The notes under the pieces are model-generated. The model made no database searches. It was not told where the DNA came from and saw only the letters and a program-made list of their open reading frames with translations. The position numbers were made by a program, and so were the translations under genes. Shown here in pieces: positions 1-5,748 of a DNA stretch of 8,021 nucleotides. This DNA comes from an uncultured Oscillospiraceae bacterium (lineage in GTDB: Bacteria; Bacillota; Clostridia; Oscillospirales; JAAYXM01), in assembly GCA_934646115.1 (NCBI GenBank), contig CAKUEM010000065.1, forward strand, positions 1 to 8,021, read 5' to 3'. The first letter of the stretch is position 1. Every line of letters begins with the position of its first letter.

Positions 1-359
1 TCCTTTGCCCAGTCATACCCTGCAAGATCGCGGAAACGAGTTGTCTGTTCCAGATTTTCCGGTTTATTCGGGCTTTCCGGCTTGCCGGGCGTGCTCGGGC
101 TGGGCGACGCGCCGGTCGTTGCGCCGTAAACGCGAACCACGAAGTTCAAGCTCGATTCTAGCGTTCCGTCTGTCGCCGCGATCGCAATATGATGCGTTCT
201 CATCTGATATACGTCCGGTATCCAGGTCAACCGCGCGGTTTTCTCATCAAAATTTGCGCCGCGCGGCAGCGTTTTCGCCGAATAGTGAAGCGGACGCGAT
301 GCTGGGCTGATTGCTTAAACGGTCACGCGCAGCGATACGCCCGGCGCGATTTTTATACC
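1..359 (-). pseudogene. Partial, interrupted surface (S-layer-like) protein gene: Ig-like repeat, Pro/Ser linker, start of SLH domain
   Basis: Read on the minus strand, the frame 314 to 1 stays open and encodes an Ig/cadherin-like repeat. It has the typical order YSAKTLPRGANFD, then LTWIPD, then ATDG, then the strand FVVRVYG (about 279 down to 123). A linker rich in Pro, Ser, Lys and Glu follows (about 122-48), then FRDLAGYDWAK (35-3), which matches the opening of an SLH cell-wall-anchoring domain (consensus F-x-D-[hydrophobic]-x-x-x-x-WA). The C-terminus lies off the left edge. In the same frame a TAA stop at 315-317 falls inside the Ig-like domain: upstream, IAPGVSLRVTV (354-318) looks like the domain's first strand. 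Above about 360 the frame no longer resembles this fold, and no start codon with a ribosome binding site is visible. The family role would be surface display or adhesion by non-covalent wall binding. I infer a decayed or 5'-truncated gene, although a base-calling error at 315-317 could also explain the stop. Confidence 0.6.
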
Positions 360-456
360 CTTTGGCGCAGCGCATTCGCGGCGTAAATTTTTTAAGCCGT
401 ATAGCGCCCGGCGCAGGCATTTTTTGGTCGCAAATCGCGCGATTTTTATTAAATAC

Positions 457-485
457 TTTACATTGCGCGTCGTTTATTTTAAGAT
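457..485 (+). promoter_or_regulatory. Candidate SigA promoter of the oxidoreductase gene
   Basis: The -35 TTTACA (457-462) matches 5 of 6 consensus bases, the spacer is 17 bp, and the -10 TAAGAT (480-485) matches 4 of 6. The predicted transcription start is near 492, giving a leader of about 80 nt. The promoter lies in an A+T-rich stretch and is almost wholly inside the inverted repeat at 460-500. Assigned by motif only. Confidence 0.5.
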
Positions 486-500
486 TAAAATACGCAATGT
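460..500. repeat. Interrupted inverted repeat over the oxidoreductase promoter (possible operator or leader hairpin)
   Basis: The outer arms ACATTGCG (460-467) and CGCAATGT (493-500) are perfect reverse complements. Inside them TATTTTA (475-481) and TAAAATA (486-492) are also perfect, around a 4-base loop AGAT. The inner and outer right arms abut, while the left arms are separated by 7 unpaired bases (468-474). The outer arms are centred 33 bp apart, close to three helical turns. The repeat covers the spacer, the -10 and the likely transcription start, which suits a repressor operator. I do not recognise the site as that of a particular regulator. Confidence 0.5.
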
Positions 501-574
501 GAAAGAGTACGCAGCTGAAGCGGCGTTTCCTTTCGCATAAACTCCATTGCTTGCAAATCAAAGGAGGATCCGGT

Positions 575-1633
575 ATGAAGCAATTAAAAGTCGGCGTGAT
601 CGGCTTGGGAAACATCGCCAAAGAGCATCTGCGCGCCTATCAAAATAACCCGCGGGTCGAAATTGCCGCGCTATGCAATACCAACGCTGCGCGCCTTGCC
701 GCATACGCAAAAGAGTTTCACGTGGCACAAACATTCACGGATCTCGACGAAATGCTTGCGCTGCCGGAGCTTGACGCAGTAAGTATCTGCGCGATCAACA
801 GCCAGCACGCGCCCTATGCCCTGCGCGCGATCGCCGCGGGCAAGCATGTGTTGGTAGAAAAGCCGATGGCAACCACGCTGGCGCAGGCAGAGCAGATGCG
901 CGACGCGGCAGACGCCGCCGACGTTCTGCTGATGGTCGGGTTCGTGTGTCGATTCGGCGAGGACACAGAAATGCTGCGCGACATGGTGGATGCAGGCGTA
1001 TTGGGCGAAATTTATTATGCCAAGGCGAGTTACCTGCGGCGGCACGGTTGCCCAGGCGGCTGGTTTCAAAACCGCGCGCTGTCCGGCGGCGGTCCGCTGA
1101 TCGATCTGGGCGTGCATCGCATCGACCAGGTTCGTTATCTTGCAGGCTCGCCCCGACCGATCTCCGTGTATGGTGCAACATTCTCTAAGCTGCAAAATCG
1201 CCCGGGTCTGCGCGATGGGATCAGCGCCCGAGTCCGCGCGGGCAGCGGCAGCTCTGACATATTCGATGTAGAAGATCTCGCGAGCGCGATGGTCCGTTTT
1301 GATAACGGTTTGGTGCTTCAGGTCGAGGCAAGCTTCAGCCTGAATCTACGCGAGGATCAAGAAAACATAGAGCTGTTTGGCACGCGCGCGGGCGCGCGTT
1401 TAAATCCCTTTGAGGTATATACGGAATTGGGCGGTCACATGGTCAGCGCGACCGCCGCGCAAGCGCCGGTGATCACGTTTGCCCGGCTGTTTGATCGCGA
1501 GATCGATCATTTTGCCGCCTGTATTTTAGATGGCGCGCCCTGCCGCGCAAGCGCCGAGGACGGCGTGGTCGTCACACAGATCGTTGATGCGATTTATCGT
1601 TCCGCGGAGTGCGGGCATGAGATCGTGCTATGA
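575..1633 (+). CDS. Gfo/Idh/MocA family NAD(P)-dependent oxidoreductase
   Basis: This encodes a 352-residue cytoplasmic dehydrogenase of the Gfo/Idh/MocA family, whose members oxidise or reduce hydroxyl groups of sugars, inositols and related compounds with NAD(P). The N-terminal Rossmann fold shows VGVIGLGNIA (6-15) with the G-x-G-x-x-A dinucleotide-binding loop. The family EKP motif is at 95-97 (Lys96 is the usual catalytic lysine). GGPLIDLGVHRID (172-184) supplies the usual Asp177 and His181. The remainder fits the family's C-terminal alpha/beta substrate domain, and the length is normal. ATG at 575 is chosen because AAAGGAGG lies 7 bases upstream; a TTG at 551 lies before this site and is unlikely. 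The gene stands alone, between its own promoter and a terminator, with no sugar transporter or kinase beside it. The substrate therefore cannot be inferred. Confidence 0.9.
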   Translation: MKQLKVGVIGLGNIAKEHLRAYQNNPRVEIAALCNTNAARLAAYAKEFHVAQTFTDLDEMLALPELDAVSICAINSQHAPYALRAIAAGKHVLVEKPMATTLAQAEQMRDAADAADVLLMVGFVCRFGEDTEMLRDMVDAGVLGEIYYAKASYLRRHGCPGGWFQNRALSGGGPLIDLGVHRIDQVRYLAGSPRPISVYGATFSKLQNRPGLRDGISARVRAGSGSSDIFDVEDLASAMVRFDNGLVLQVEASFSLNLREDQENIELFGTRAGARLNPFEVYTELGGHMVSATAAQAPVITFARLFDREIDHFAACILDGAPCRASAEDGVVVTQIVDAIYRSAECGHEIVL

Positions 1634-1685
1634 TCCGTGCGCAGCCAAGTCTGGCTTCCCCAATCGATGAATCAAACTCGCTTTG

Positions 1686-1716
1686 CATCAGCCGCTTTTG
1701 CGGCTGATGTTGTTCT
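1686..1716 (+). terminator. Hairpin terminator after the oxidoreductase gene
   Basis: A perfect 10-bp stem, CATCAGCCGC (1686-1695) with GCGGCTGATG (1700-1709), closes a TTTT loop. The following TTGTTCT is U-rich but interrupted, so termination may be incomplete. It sits 52 bp after the oxidoreductase stop and just before the next promoter. Confidence 0.7.
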
Positions 1717-1724
1717 GTCCGGGA

Positions 1725-1753
1725 TTGACAAAGCGGGAGCGCAGCGCTATAAT
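1725..1753 (+). promoter_or_regulatory. Perfect-consensus SigA promoter of the MarR/membrane-protein operon
   Basis: TTGACA (1725-1730), a 17-bp spacer and TATAAT (1748-1753) match the housekeeping sigma-factor consensus at all 12 positions. The predicted start is near 1760, inside the palindrome at 1755-1768. A promoter this strong would need repression to avoid constant high expression, which fits the regulator gene immediately downstream. Confidence 0.88.
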
Positions 1754-1754
1754 A

Positions 1755-1768
1755 GTTCTAATTAGAAC
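1755..1768. promoter_or_regulatory. 14-bp perfect palindrome, probable MarR autoregulatory operator
   Basis: GTTCTAATTAGAAC is a perfect palindrome that begins 1 bp after the -10 and spans the predicted transcription start. MarR-family dimers typically bind A+T-rich palindromes of this size and commonly repress their own operon by blocking RNA polymerase. The assignment to the regulator encoded at 1790 is inferred from position and symmetry. Confidence 0.7.
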
Positions 1769-1789
1769 ATTGCGGAAAGGGGCGACGCG

Positions 1790-2230
1790 ATGCTGTTTGC
1801 AGACAAGCATAAGACCATCACCGGCTGTTACGAAATGCTTGCGCGAAAGGTATGCGAGAAGTATCAGCTCACACAAATGGAATATGGGATTCTGATGTTT
1901 CTGCATAATAATCCGCAATATACGACCGCTGCGGATATCGTGCGGGTTCGCAAATCAACAAAATCTCATGTGTCCACTTCTCTGCGAGGGCTAGAAAACA
2001 AAGGTCTGATTAAGCGGCTGCAAAGCGCCGATCATAAAAAGCATATCGAAATCGTGATTTTAAGCAAGGCCGCCCCGGTGATAGAAGACGGCACAAATGC
2101 GCAAAAGGAATTTGCAAAAACGGTTTTAAACGGCTTGACCAAAGAAGAAAAACATCTGTGCAAAGTTGTTTTTCATAAAATATGCAGCAATGCGGACGAA
2201 TATTTAAAAAAACACGGGGCAGGATCATGA
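1790..2230 (+). CDS. MarR-family winged-helix transcriptional regulator
   Basis: This 146-residue protein has the length and layout of MarR-family dimeric repressors: an N-terminal helix (about 5-25), a winged helix-turn-helix (about 33-100) and C-terminal dimerisation helices (about 105-142). Within the DNA-binding part, TAADIVRVRKSTKSHVSTSL (46-65) covers the helix-turn-helix with its recognition helix. LENKGLIKRLQSADHKKHIE (68-87) gives the last helix and the basic wing, followed by the strand IVILSKA. ATG at 1790 has GGAAAGGGG about 7 bases upstream. The gene is first in a three-gene operon, its stop overlapping the next start as ATGA. The palindrome on its own promoter suggests autorepression released by a small ligand, as in the family generally. 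No cysteine pattern indicates an OhrR-type redox switch, and the ligand is unknown. Confidence 0.88.
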   Translation: MLFADKHKTITGCYEMLARKVCEKYQLTQMEYGILMFLHNNPQYTTAADIVRVRKSTKSHVSTSLRGLENKGLIKRLQSADHKKHIEIVILSKAAPVIEDGTNAQKEFAKTVLNGLTKEEKHLCKVVFHKICSNADEYLKKHGAGS

Positions 2231-2661
2231 AAAACAAATTTTATGTTAAAAAAAGAACTCTTTTGCTGATTGCCGGTGTCGTTTGGCTGATCGCCGGCTT
2301 TAATGTGGCAAGGCTTGGCGTTTTGTCATACTTCAAAACCGACGGGGAATGGTTTTTATATCCATTGGCGTTGCTCGTATTTTTCCTGTTTGGCACAATG
2401 TTTTATAAGATGAGCCAAAAGCATACAAAAAGAATTTCCGCCTACGAAAGTCATCGTCCGTTCTGGCATTTTTTTGATTTAAAAGCATATTTGATCATGG
2501 CCTTTATGATGTCCACAGGAATCGGGCTGCGGGCAGCCGGGGTGTTCCCCGATCTATTTGTTGCCTTTTTCTATCCCGGCATCGGCTGCGCATTGATTTT
2601 AGCAGGCGTTTTGTTTATAAAAAACTATTTATATTTCGACCAAATCCTCGAAAAGGAGTGA
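2227..2661 (+). CDS. Small integral membrane protein (about 4 TM), unknown function
   Basis: A 144-residue hydrophobic protein that I do not recognise as a named family. Four likely transmembrane helices lie at about 11-31, 41-61, 85-105 and 113-133. The basic N-terminus (MKNKFYVKKR) and the Lys/Arg/His-rich stretch between helices 2 and 3 (KMSQKHTKRI, 61-70) suggest that both face the cytoplasm. Motifs that may be conserved are IAGFNVARLG (22-31) in helix 1 and FFYPGIGCAL (114-123) in helix 4; these are my reading, not a database result. The chosen ATG overlaps the MarR stop by 4 bases (ATGA) and has GGGGCAGGA upstream; an ATG at 2182 lies inside the MarR gene and adds unrelated residues. 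The overlap implies coupled translation with the regulator. The gene probably acts with the 7-TM protein that follows. Confidence 0.8.
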   Translation: MKNKFYVKKRTLLLIAGVVWLIAGFNVARLGVLSYFKTDGEWFLYPLALLVFFLFGTMFYKMSQKHTKRISAYESHRPFWHFFDLKAYLIMAFMMSTGIGLRAAGVFPDLFVAFFYPGIGCALILAGVLFIKNYLYFDQILEKE

Positions 2662-2665
2662 GAGC

Positions 2666-3355
2666 ATGAAAAACGCCGCGTATAAACCCAAGGCTCCGGA
2701 TATTATGGAAGCGATATTCGACGCATGCTATTTGATTTTCGATCTCATTGCGGGGATTTTATTTTTTGCGTTTTCCAAGGGGAATACGGTATTCGTTCTT
2801 TATGGCATATTAACGCTGACGCTTTGCGGCGGAGACGCGTTCCATTTGGTGCCGCGGATCATCCGCGCGGTTCGAGGCAGCAGCGATAAAATCAAAAAGC
2901 AGCTCGGGGTCGGGCTGCAAATTTCGTCGATCACAATGACCGTCTTTTATATCATTTTAATGTACGTTTGGAAATATACCTTCCCGCAGATAAGCGCGCC
3001 CGCCGCCGTAGAAGTCATGATTTGGGTCTCCGCGCTGATCAGAATATTCGTATGCAGCCTTCCGCAGAATAATTGGTGCACGGATGAGGGAAACCCAAAA
3101 TTATCCATAATTCGAAACGCGGTATTTGCCGTTACCGGAATCGGCGTGATTATTTTATACGCGATTTCCGGCAATACCTCCGGATATCATATGACCAGAA
3201 TGGTAGCCGCCATCCTCATTTCCTTCGGCTGCTATCTCCCGGTCGCGTTATACAGCAAAAAAATGCCAAGGCTCGGTATCCTTATGATCCCGAAAACCTG
3301 CGCCTATGTCTGGATCATTGTGATGGGGCTGCAATTATTATTTCATGCAGCTTGA
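2666..3355 (+). CDS. Integral membrane protein (about 7 TM), unknown function
   Basis: A 229-residue polytopic membrane protein with about seven helices, near 13-36, 41-63, 84-104, 113-132, 148-167, 176-196 and 207-227. I do not recognise a named family. Notable positions are GGDAFHLVPR (55-64), which places an acidic residue and a histidine at the end of helix 2; SLPQNNW (131-137) after helix 4; and IIRN (148-151) at the start of helix 5. These polar residues at membrane edges are candidates for ligand, ion or cofactor contacts, but this is inference. No ATPase, transporter or protease motif is visible. The start is supported by AAAAGGAG 8-9 bases upstream and by the 4-bp gap from the previous gene. 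It is last in the MarR operon and ends before the terminator at 3418-3468. Confidence 0.82.
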   Translation: MKNAAYKPKAPDIMEAIFDACYLIFDLIAGILFFAFSKGNTVFVLYGILTLTLCGGDAFHLVPRIIRAVRGSSDKIKKQLGVGLQISSITMTVFYIILMYVWKYTFPQISAPAAVEVMIWVSALIRIFVCSLPQNNWCTDEGNPKLSIIRNAVFAVTGIGVIILYAISGNTSGYHMTRMVAAILISFGCYLPVALYSKKMPRLGILMIPKTCAYVWIIVMGLQLLFHAA

Positions 3356-3417
3356 GCCGTTCCTCCCGCGTGGGGCTTCTTGAAAATTTCTGTCCGCTGC
3401 CGTTTTGCAGCGCGCTT

Positions 3418-3468
3418 ATTAAAAAGCAAGGTCTCGCCGATTATTCGGCAAGACCTTGCTTTTTTAAT
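3418..3468. terminator. Strong bidirectional terminator between convergent genes
   Basis: AAAAAGCAAGGTCT (3421-3434) pairs with AGACCTTGCTTTTT (3451-3464). After one C/A mismatch the stem continues as GCCGA (3436-3440) with TCGGC (3445-3449) around a TTAT loop. The A-tract on one flank and the T-tract on the other give a U-run in either direction. It can therefore end both the MarR operon (stop at 3355) and the minus-strand ABC gene (stop at 3523). Confidence 0.9.
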
Positions 3469-3522
3469 GACAGGATGAAATCTGCGCGCTCACTAACATG
3501 TAGCCAAAGTATTCCGGCGCTT

Positions 3523-5289
3523 TTATTGCGCGCCGCTCGCCTGGTTATACAGCTGATAATACGCGCCGCGCTTTGCCATCAGCTCTTCATGCGTGCCGGA
3601 TTCTTCAATGCCATCGTCGGTGAGCACCAGGATCCGCGTTGCGTTGCGGATCGTTGTGAGCCGATGCGCGATCGTGAACGTCGTCCGCCCGACCGACAGC
3701 TCCTCCAGCGACTGCTGCACCACGCGCTCACTTTCGTTATCCAGCGCGCTGGTCGCCTCGTCCAAAATCAAAACCGGCGGATTTTTCAAAAACGCCCGCG
3801 CGATCGAGATGCGCTGCTTCTGCCCGCCGGACAGCTTCACGCCCCGCTCGCCCACATACGTATCATAGCCATCCTCAAGCTGCATGATAAAATCGTGCGC
3901 CCCGGCGCGGCGCGCCGCCTCCACGACCTGCTCCTGCGTTGCGTCCGGCTTGCCATATAAAATGTTGCTCATCACCGTGCCGGAAAACAGATACACATCC
4001 TGCTGCACCACACCGATCTGCGCGCGCAGCGACGCAAGCGTTACATCGCGGATGTCCACCCCATCAATCCGCACCTCGCCCGATGACACATCGTAAAATC
4101 TCGGTATTAAATTACAAAGCGTAGTCTTTCCTGAACCGGAGCTTCCGACAAGCGCGATATGGTCGCCCGCGCGCACCTCCAAATTGATATCTGAAAGAAT
4201 GAGCGGCGCGTCCGGCGCATAGCGGAAATCAACATGCGAAAACGTGATGTCCCCGCGCACATGCGCAAGCTCCTGCGCGCCCGGTCGGTCCTCAATATCG
4301 ACCGGCGCGTCCATGACCTCGAGGAACCGCTCGATCCCGGTCATGCCGCGCTGGAACTGCTCCGTAAACTCCACGATGCGGCGCACCGAGGTGAGCAGCG
4401 ACGACACGAATAGCAGATATGCCACGAGGTCCGCCGCGGTGATCGCGCCGTGAATGATAAAGAGCGACCCGGCGATCACCACCGTGATATACATCACGCC
4501 GTCAAACAAGCGCGTGGAGCTTTGAAAGCCCGCCATATAACGATAGGTTTCCTTCTTGATCTCCAAAAATTCCTGATTGCCCGCCTCAAACTTCTGCTCC
4601 TCGATCGGCTCGTTGGCGAAGGATTTCACCACGCGCACGCCGAGCAGACTGTCCTCGACCTGCGCATTGAGCTCGCCGATCTGATTGCGCGATTTTTTAA
4701 ACGCGCGGCGCATCCGGCGGTTAAAATAAAACGCAGACACCAGCATCAGCGGGATGGTTGCAAACACGATGAGCGTGAGCCACACATTAAAGCTCGCCAA
4801 AATGGCAAACGACGCGATGATCTTGATCGCGGCGATAAAAAACTCCTCCGGGCAGTGATGCGCAAACTCCGTAACGTCAAACAAATCGCTCGTGATGCGC
4901 GCCATGATCTGCCCGACCTTAGTCTCATCATAATACGCGTGCGAAAGCCGCTGCAAATGCGCAAACAGATCGCGCCGCATATCGGTCTCGATCCGCGCGC
5001 CCATCACGTGCCCAACGCCCGCCATATAATAATACGCCGCCGTGTCGATCACGCGCAGCACAAGATACAGGAGCCCGACCTTTAATACAAATTCCACCGG
5101 CAGCTCCGCCGTATGATACAGCCCGAGATTTGTGATCGCGCGCACGATCAGCGGAAACACCAGCTCGCACACGGTTGTCAGCGCGGCACAAAGCAAATCC
5201 AGCGCGAGAATACCGCGATATTTTTTAAAATACGGCAGAAACCGGCGCAGCAGGTCTTGCGTGCGCATCTGCCCCTCTCTGTTTCTCAT
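3523..5289 (-). CDS. ABC exporter half-transporter (fused 6-TM domain and ATPase)
   Basis: This encodes a 588-residue type IV (MsbA/BmrA-like) ABC exporter in the cytoplasmic membrane that would work as a homodimer, or as a heterodimer with a partner not seen here. The N-terminal membrane domain (about 1-330) shows six hydrophobic helices. The ATPase domain has a complete motif set: Walker A GSSGSGKTT (382-390), Q-loop VVQQD (427-431), signature LSGGQ (486-490), Walker B VLILDE (506-511) with the catalytic glutamate, D-loop SALD (514-517) and H-loop histidine 542. All key residues are intact. ATG at 5289 is preferred because AAAAGAGGG lies just upstream. An ATG at 5268 with GAGAGGGG upstream is a real alternative (581 residues); a TTG at 5316 is less likely. 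The gene is alone, converging on the MarR operon. The substrate (drug, lipid or peptide) cannot be read from the sequence. Confidence 0.93.
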   Translation of the reverse strand: MRNREGQMRTQDLLRRFLPYFKKYRGILALDLLCAALTTVCELVFPLIVRAITNLGLYHTAELPVEFVLKVGLLYLVLRVIDTAAYYYMAGVGHVMGARIETDMRRDLFAHLQRLSHAYYDETKVGQIMARITSDLFDVTEFAHHCPEEFFIAAIKIIASFAILASFNVWLTLIVFATIPLMLVSAFYFNRRMRRAFKKSRNQIGELNAQVEDSLLGVRVVKSFANEPIEEQKFEAGNQEFLEIKKETYRYMAGFQSSTRLFDGVMYITVVIAGSLFIIHGAITAADLVAYLLFVSSLLTSVRRIVEFTEQFQRGMTGIERFLEVMDAPVDIEDRPGAQELAHVRGDITFSHVDFRYAPDAPLILSDINLEVRAGDHIALVGSSGSGKTTLCNLIPRFYDVSSGEVRIDGVDIRDVTLASLRAQIGVVQQDVYLFSGTVMSNILYGKPDATQEQVVEAARRAGAHDFIMQLEDGYDTYVGERGVKLSGGQKQRISIARAFLKNPPVLILDEATSALDNESERVVQQSLEELSVGRTTFTIAHRLTTIRNATRILVLTDDGIEESGTHEELMAKRGAYYQLYNQASGAQ

Positions 5290-5310
5290 AACGCCCTCTT
5301 TTCCACAATA

Positions 5311-5348
5311 TTTCAATAAAACGCCGGAGCGTGCTGCCCCGGCGTTTT
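5311..5348 (-). terminator. Terminator after the HPr-like gene
   Basis: AAAACGCCGG (5318-5327) pairs perfectly over 10 bp with CCGGCGTTTT (5339-5348) around an 11-base loop. On the minus strand the stem is followed by TTTTATT, so it should stop transcription of the HPr-like gene. It lies only 29 bp upstream of the ABC exporter start, leaving little room for a separate ABC promoter. The A/T flanks would also permit some termination in the other direction. Confidence 0.72.
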
Positions 5349-5368
5349 CGTTTCACAAAGCCCCTGCG

Positions 5369-5596
5369 CTATACCGTGAACGGTTTTAATTTTGCAAGCA
5401 GCGCATCGCAGGAATCGCTATGGATCACGCACTCGATCGGCTTGGTCAGATCTAAGCTGAAAATGCCCATGATAGACTTCGCATCGATCACATAGCGCCC
5501 GGAGACCAGGTCAACATCACATGTGCTGGCGAGCAGCGCATCCACAAAATCCTTGACCTTCGCAATCGTATCCAGCTTTACATTAATTTTGACCAT
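5369..5596 (-). CDS. HPr-family protein lacking the catalytic histidine (Crh-like)
   Basis: A 75-residue protein with the length and fold pattern of HPr, the phosphocarrier of the sugar phosphotransferase system. Its regulatory-serine region, DAKSIMGIFSLD (38-49), closely matches the HPr segment around Ser46; the serine here is residue 41. The N-terminal segment, where HPr has GxHARPA with the PEP-dependent phosphorylation site His15, reads KLDTIAKVKDF (7-17) and has no histidine. This pattern (serine kept, histidine lost) is that of Crh, which is phosphorylated by HPr kinase and acts with CcpA in carbon catabolite control rather than sugar transport. Whether this protein does so is inference. 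ATG at 5596 is chosen over 5605 because AAAGGA lies 8-9 bases upstream of it, whereas it abuts the earlier ATG. It is divergent from the activase gene. Confidence 0.82.
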   Translation of the reverse strand: MVKINVKLDTIAKVKDFVDALLASTCDVDLVSGRYVIDAKSIMGIFSLDLTKPIECVIHSDSCDALLAKLKPFTV

Positions 5597-5628
5597 ATCG
5601 TTCATCCTTTCCGCTTCTCTTTGCCTTT

Positions 5629-5657
5629 AGTATAGCACATTTTTCCTGCGCATACAA
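5629..5657 (-). promoter_or_regulatory. Promoter of the HPr-like gene (extended -10)
   Basis: On the minus strand TTGTAT (complement of 5652-5657), a 17-bp spacer and TATACT (complement of 5629-5634) form a SigA-type promoter. The -10 is preceded by TGC, giving an extended TGn -10. The predicted start is about 25 bases upstream of the start codon. Confidence 0.65.
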
Positions 5658-5702
5658 TGCAAAAACGCGATTTTTTATCGTCCGCCTCAGAAATTTTTAG
5701 CG

Positions 5703-5731
5703 TTTACTAATTTGACGAAAAATGTTATAAT
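5703..5731 (+). promoter_or_regulatory. Promoter of the activase-like gene
   Basis: TTTACT (5703-5708, 4 of 6 consensus), a 17-bp spacer and a perfect TATAAT (5726-5731) form a SigA-type promoter. The predicted start is near 5738, giving a leader of about 75 nt. A second possible pair, TTGACG (5712-5717) with GATAAT (5737-5742), has a 19-bp spacer and is weaker. The ribosome binding site AGAAGGTGG (5798-5806) precedes ATG 5812. Confidence 0.6.
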
Positions 5732-5748
5732 AAGTGGATAATATGTGT

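Larger units (their letters stand above)
360..574. other. Non-coding region between the surface-gene fragment and the oxidoreductase
   Basis: I see no credible gene here. The region is richer in A+T than its flanks, especially 437-495. It holds a candidate SigA promoter (457-485), a long interrupted inverted repeat over it (460-500), and the ribosome binding site AAAGGAGG (560-567) that fixes the start of the next gene. The part nearest the surface-gene fragment (360-436) shows no recognisable signal. Confidence 0.6.

Noticed and set aside
5..310. Plus-strand open frame of 101 codons at the left edge
   Set aside because: It is opposite the surface-protein frame, which has clear domain patterns; the plus-strand translation is Arg/Ser-rich noise.
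247..621. Minus-strand open frame of 124 codons
   Set aside because: It is out of frame with the Ig-like/SLH fragment, overlaps the promoter and start of the oxidoreductase, has no ribosome binding site and resembles no protein family.
671..1195. Minus-strand open frames opposite the oxidoreductase
   Set aside because: They are antisense to a gene with intact Rossmann and EKP motifs; their Cys/His/Arg-rich translations are typical of shadow frames in GC-rich DNA.
1683..1895. Plus-strand open frame of 70 codons
   Set aside because: It runs through the terminator, promoter and palindrome and overlaps the MarR gene in another frame.
3395..3412. Hairpin CGCTGC/GCAGCG after the 7-TM gene
   Set aside because: A 6-bp stem without a following U-tract; the much stronger hairpin at 3418-3468 explains termination.
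3352..3960. Plus-strand open frame of 202 codons
   Set aside because: It is antisense to the ABC exporter's ATPase domain, whose motifs are complete on the minus strand, and it also crosses the bidirectional terminator.
4450..5085. Plus-strand open frame of 211 codons
   Set aside because: It is antisense to the ABC membrane domain; its Arg/His/Asp-rich translation is the expected mirror of that coding sequence.
5340..5365. Possible CcpA (cre) site near the end of the HPr-like gene
   Set aside because: The sequence TGTGAAACG looks similar at first sight, but the bases do not fit the cre consensus when aligned.
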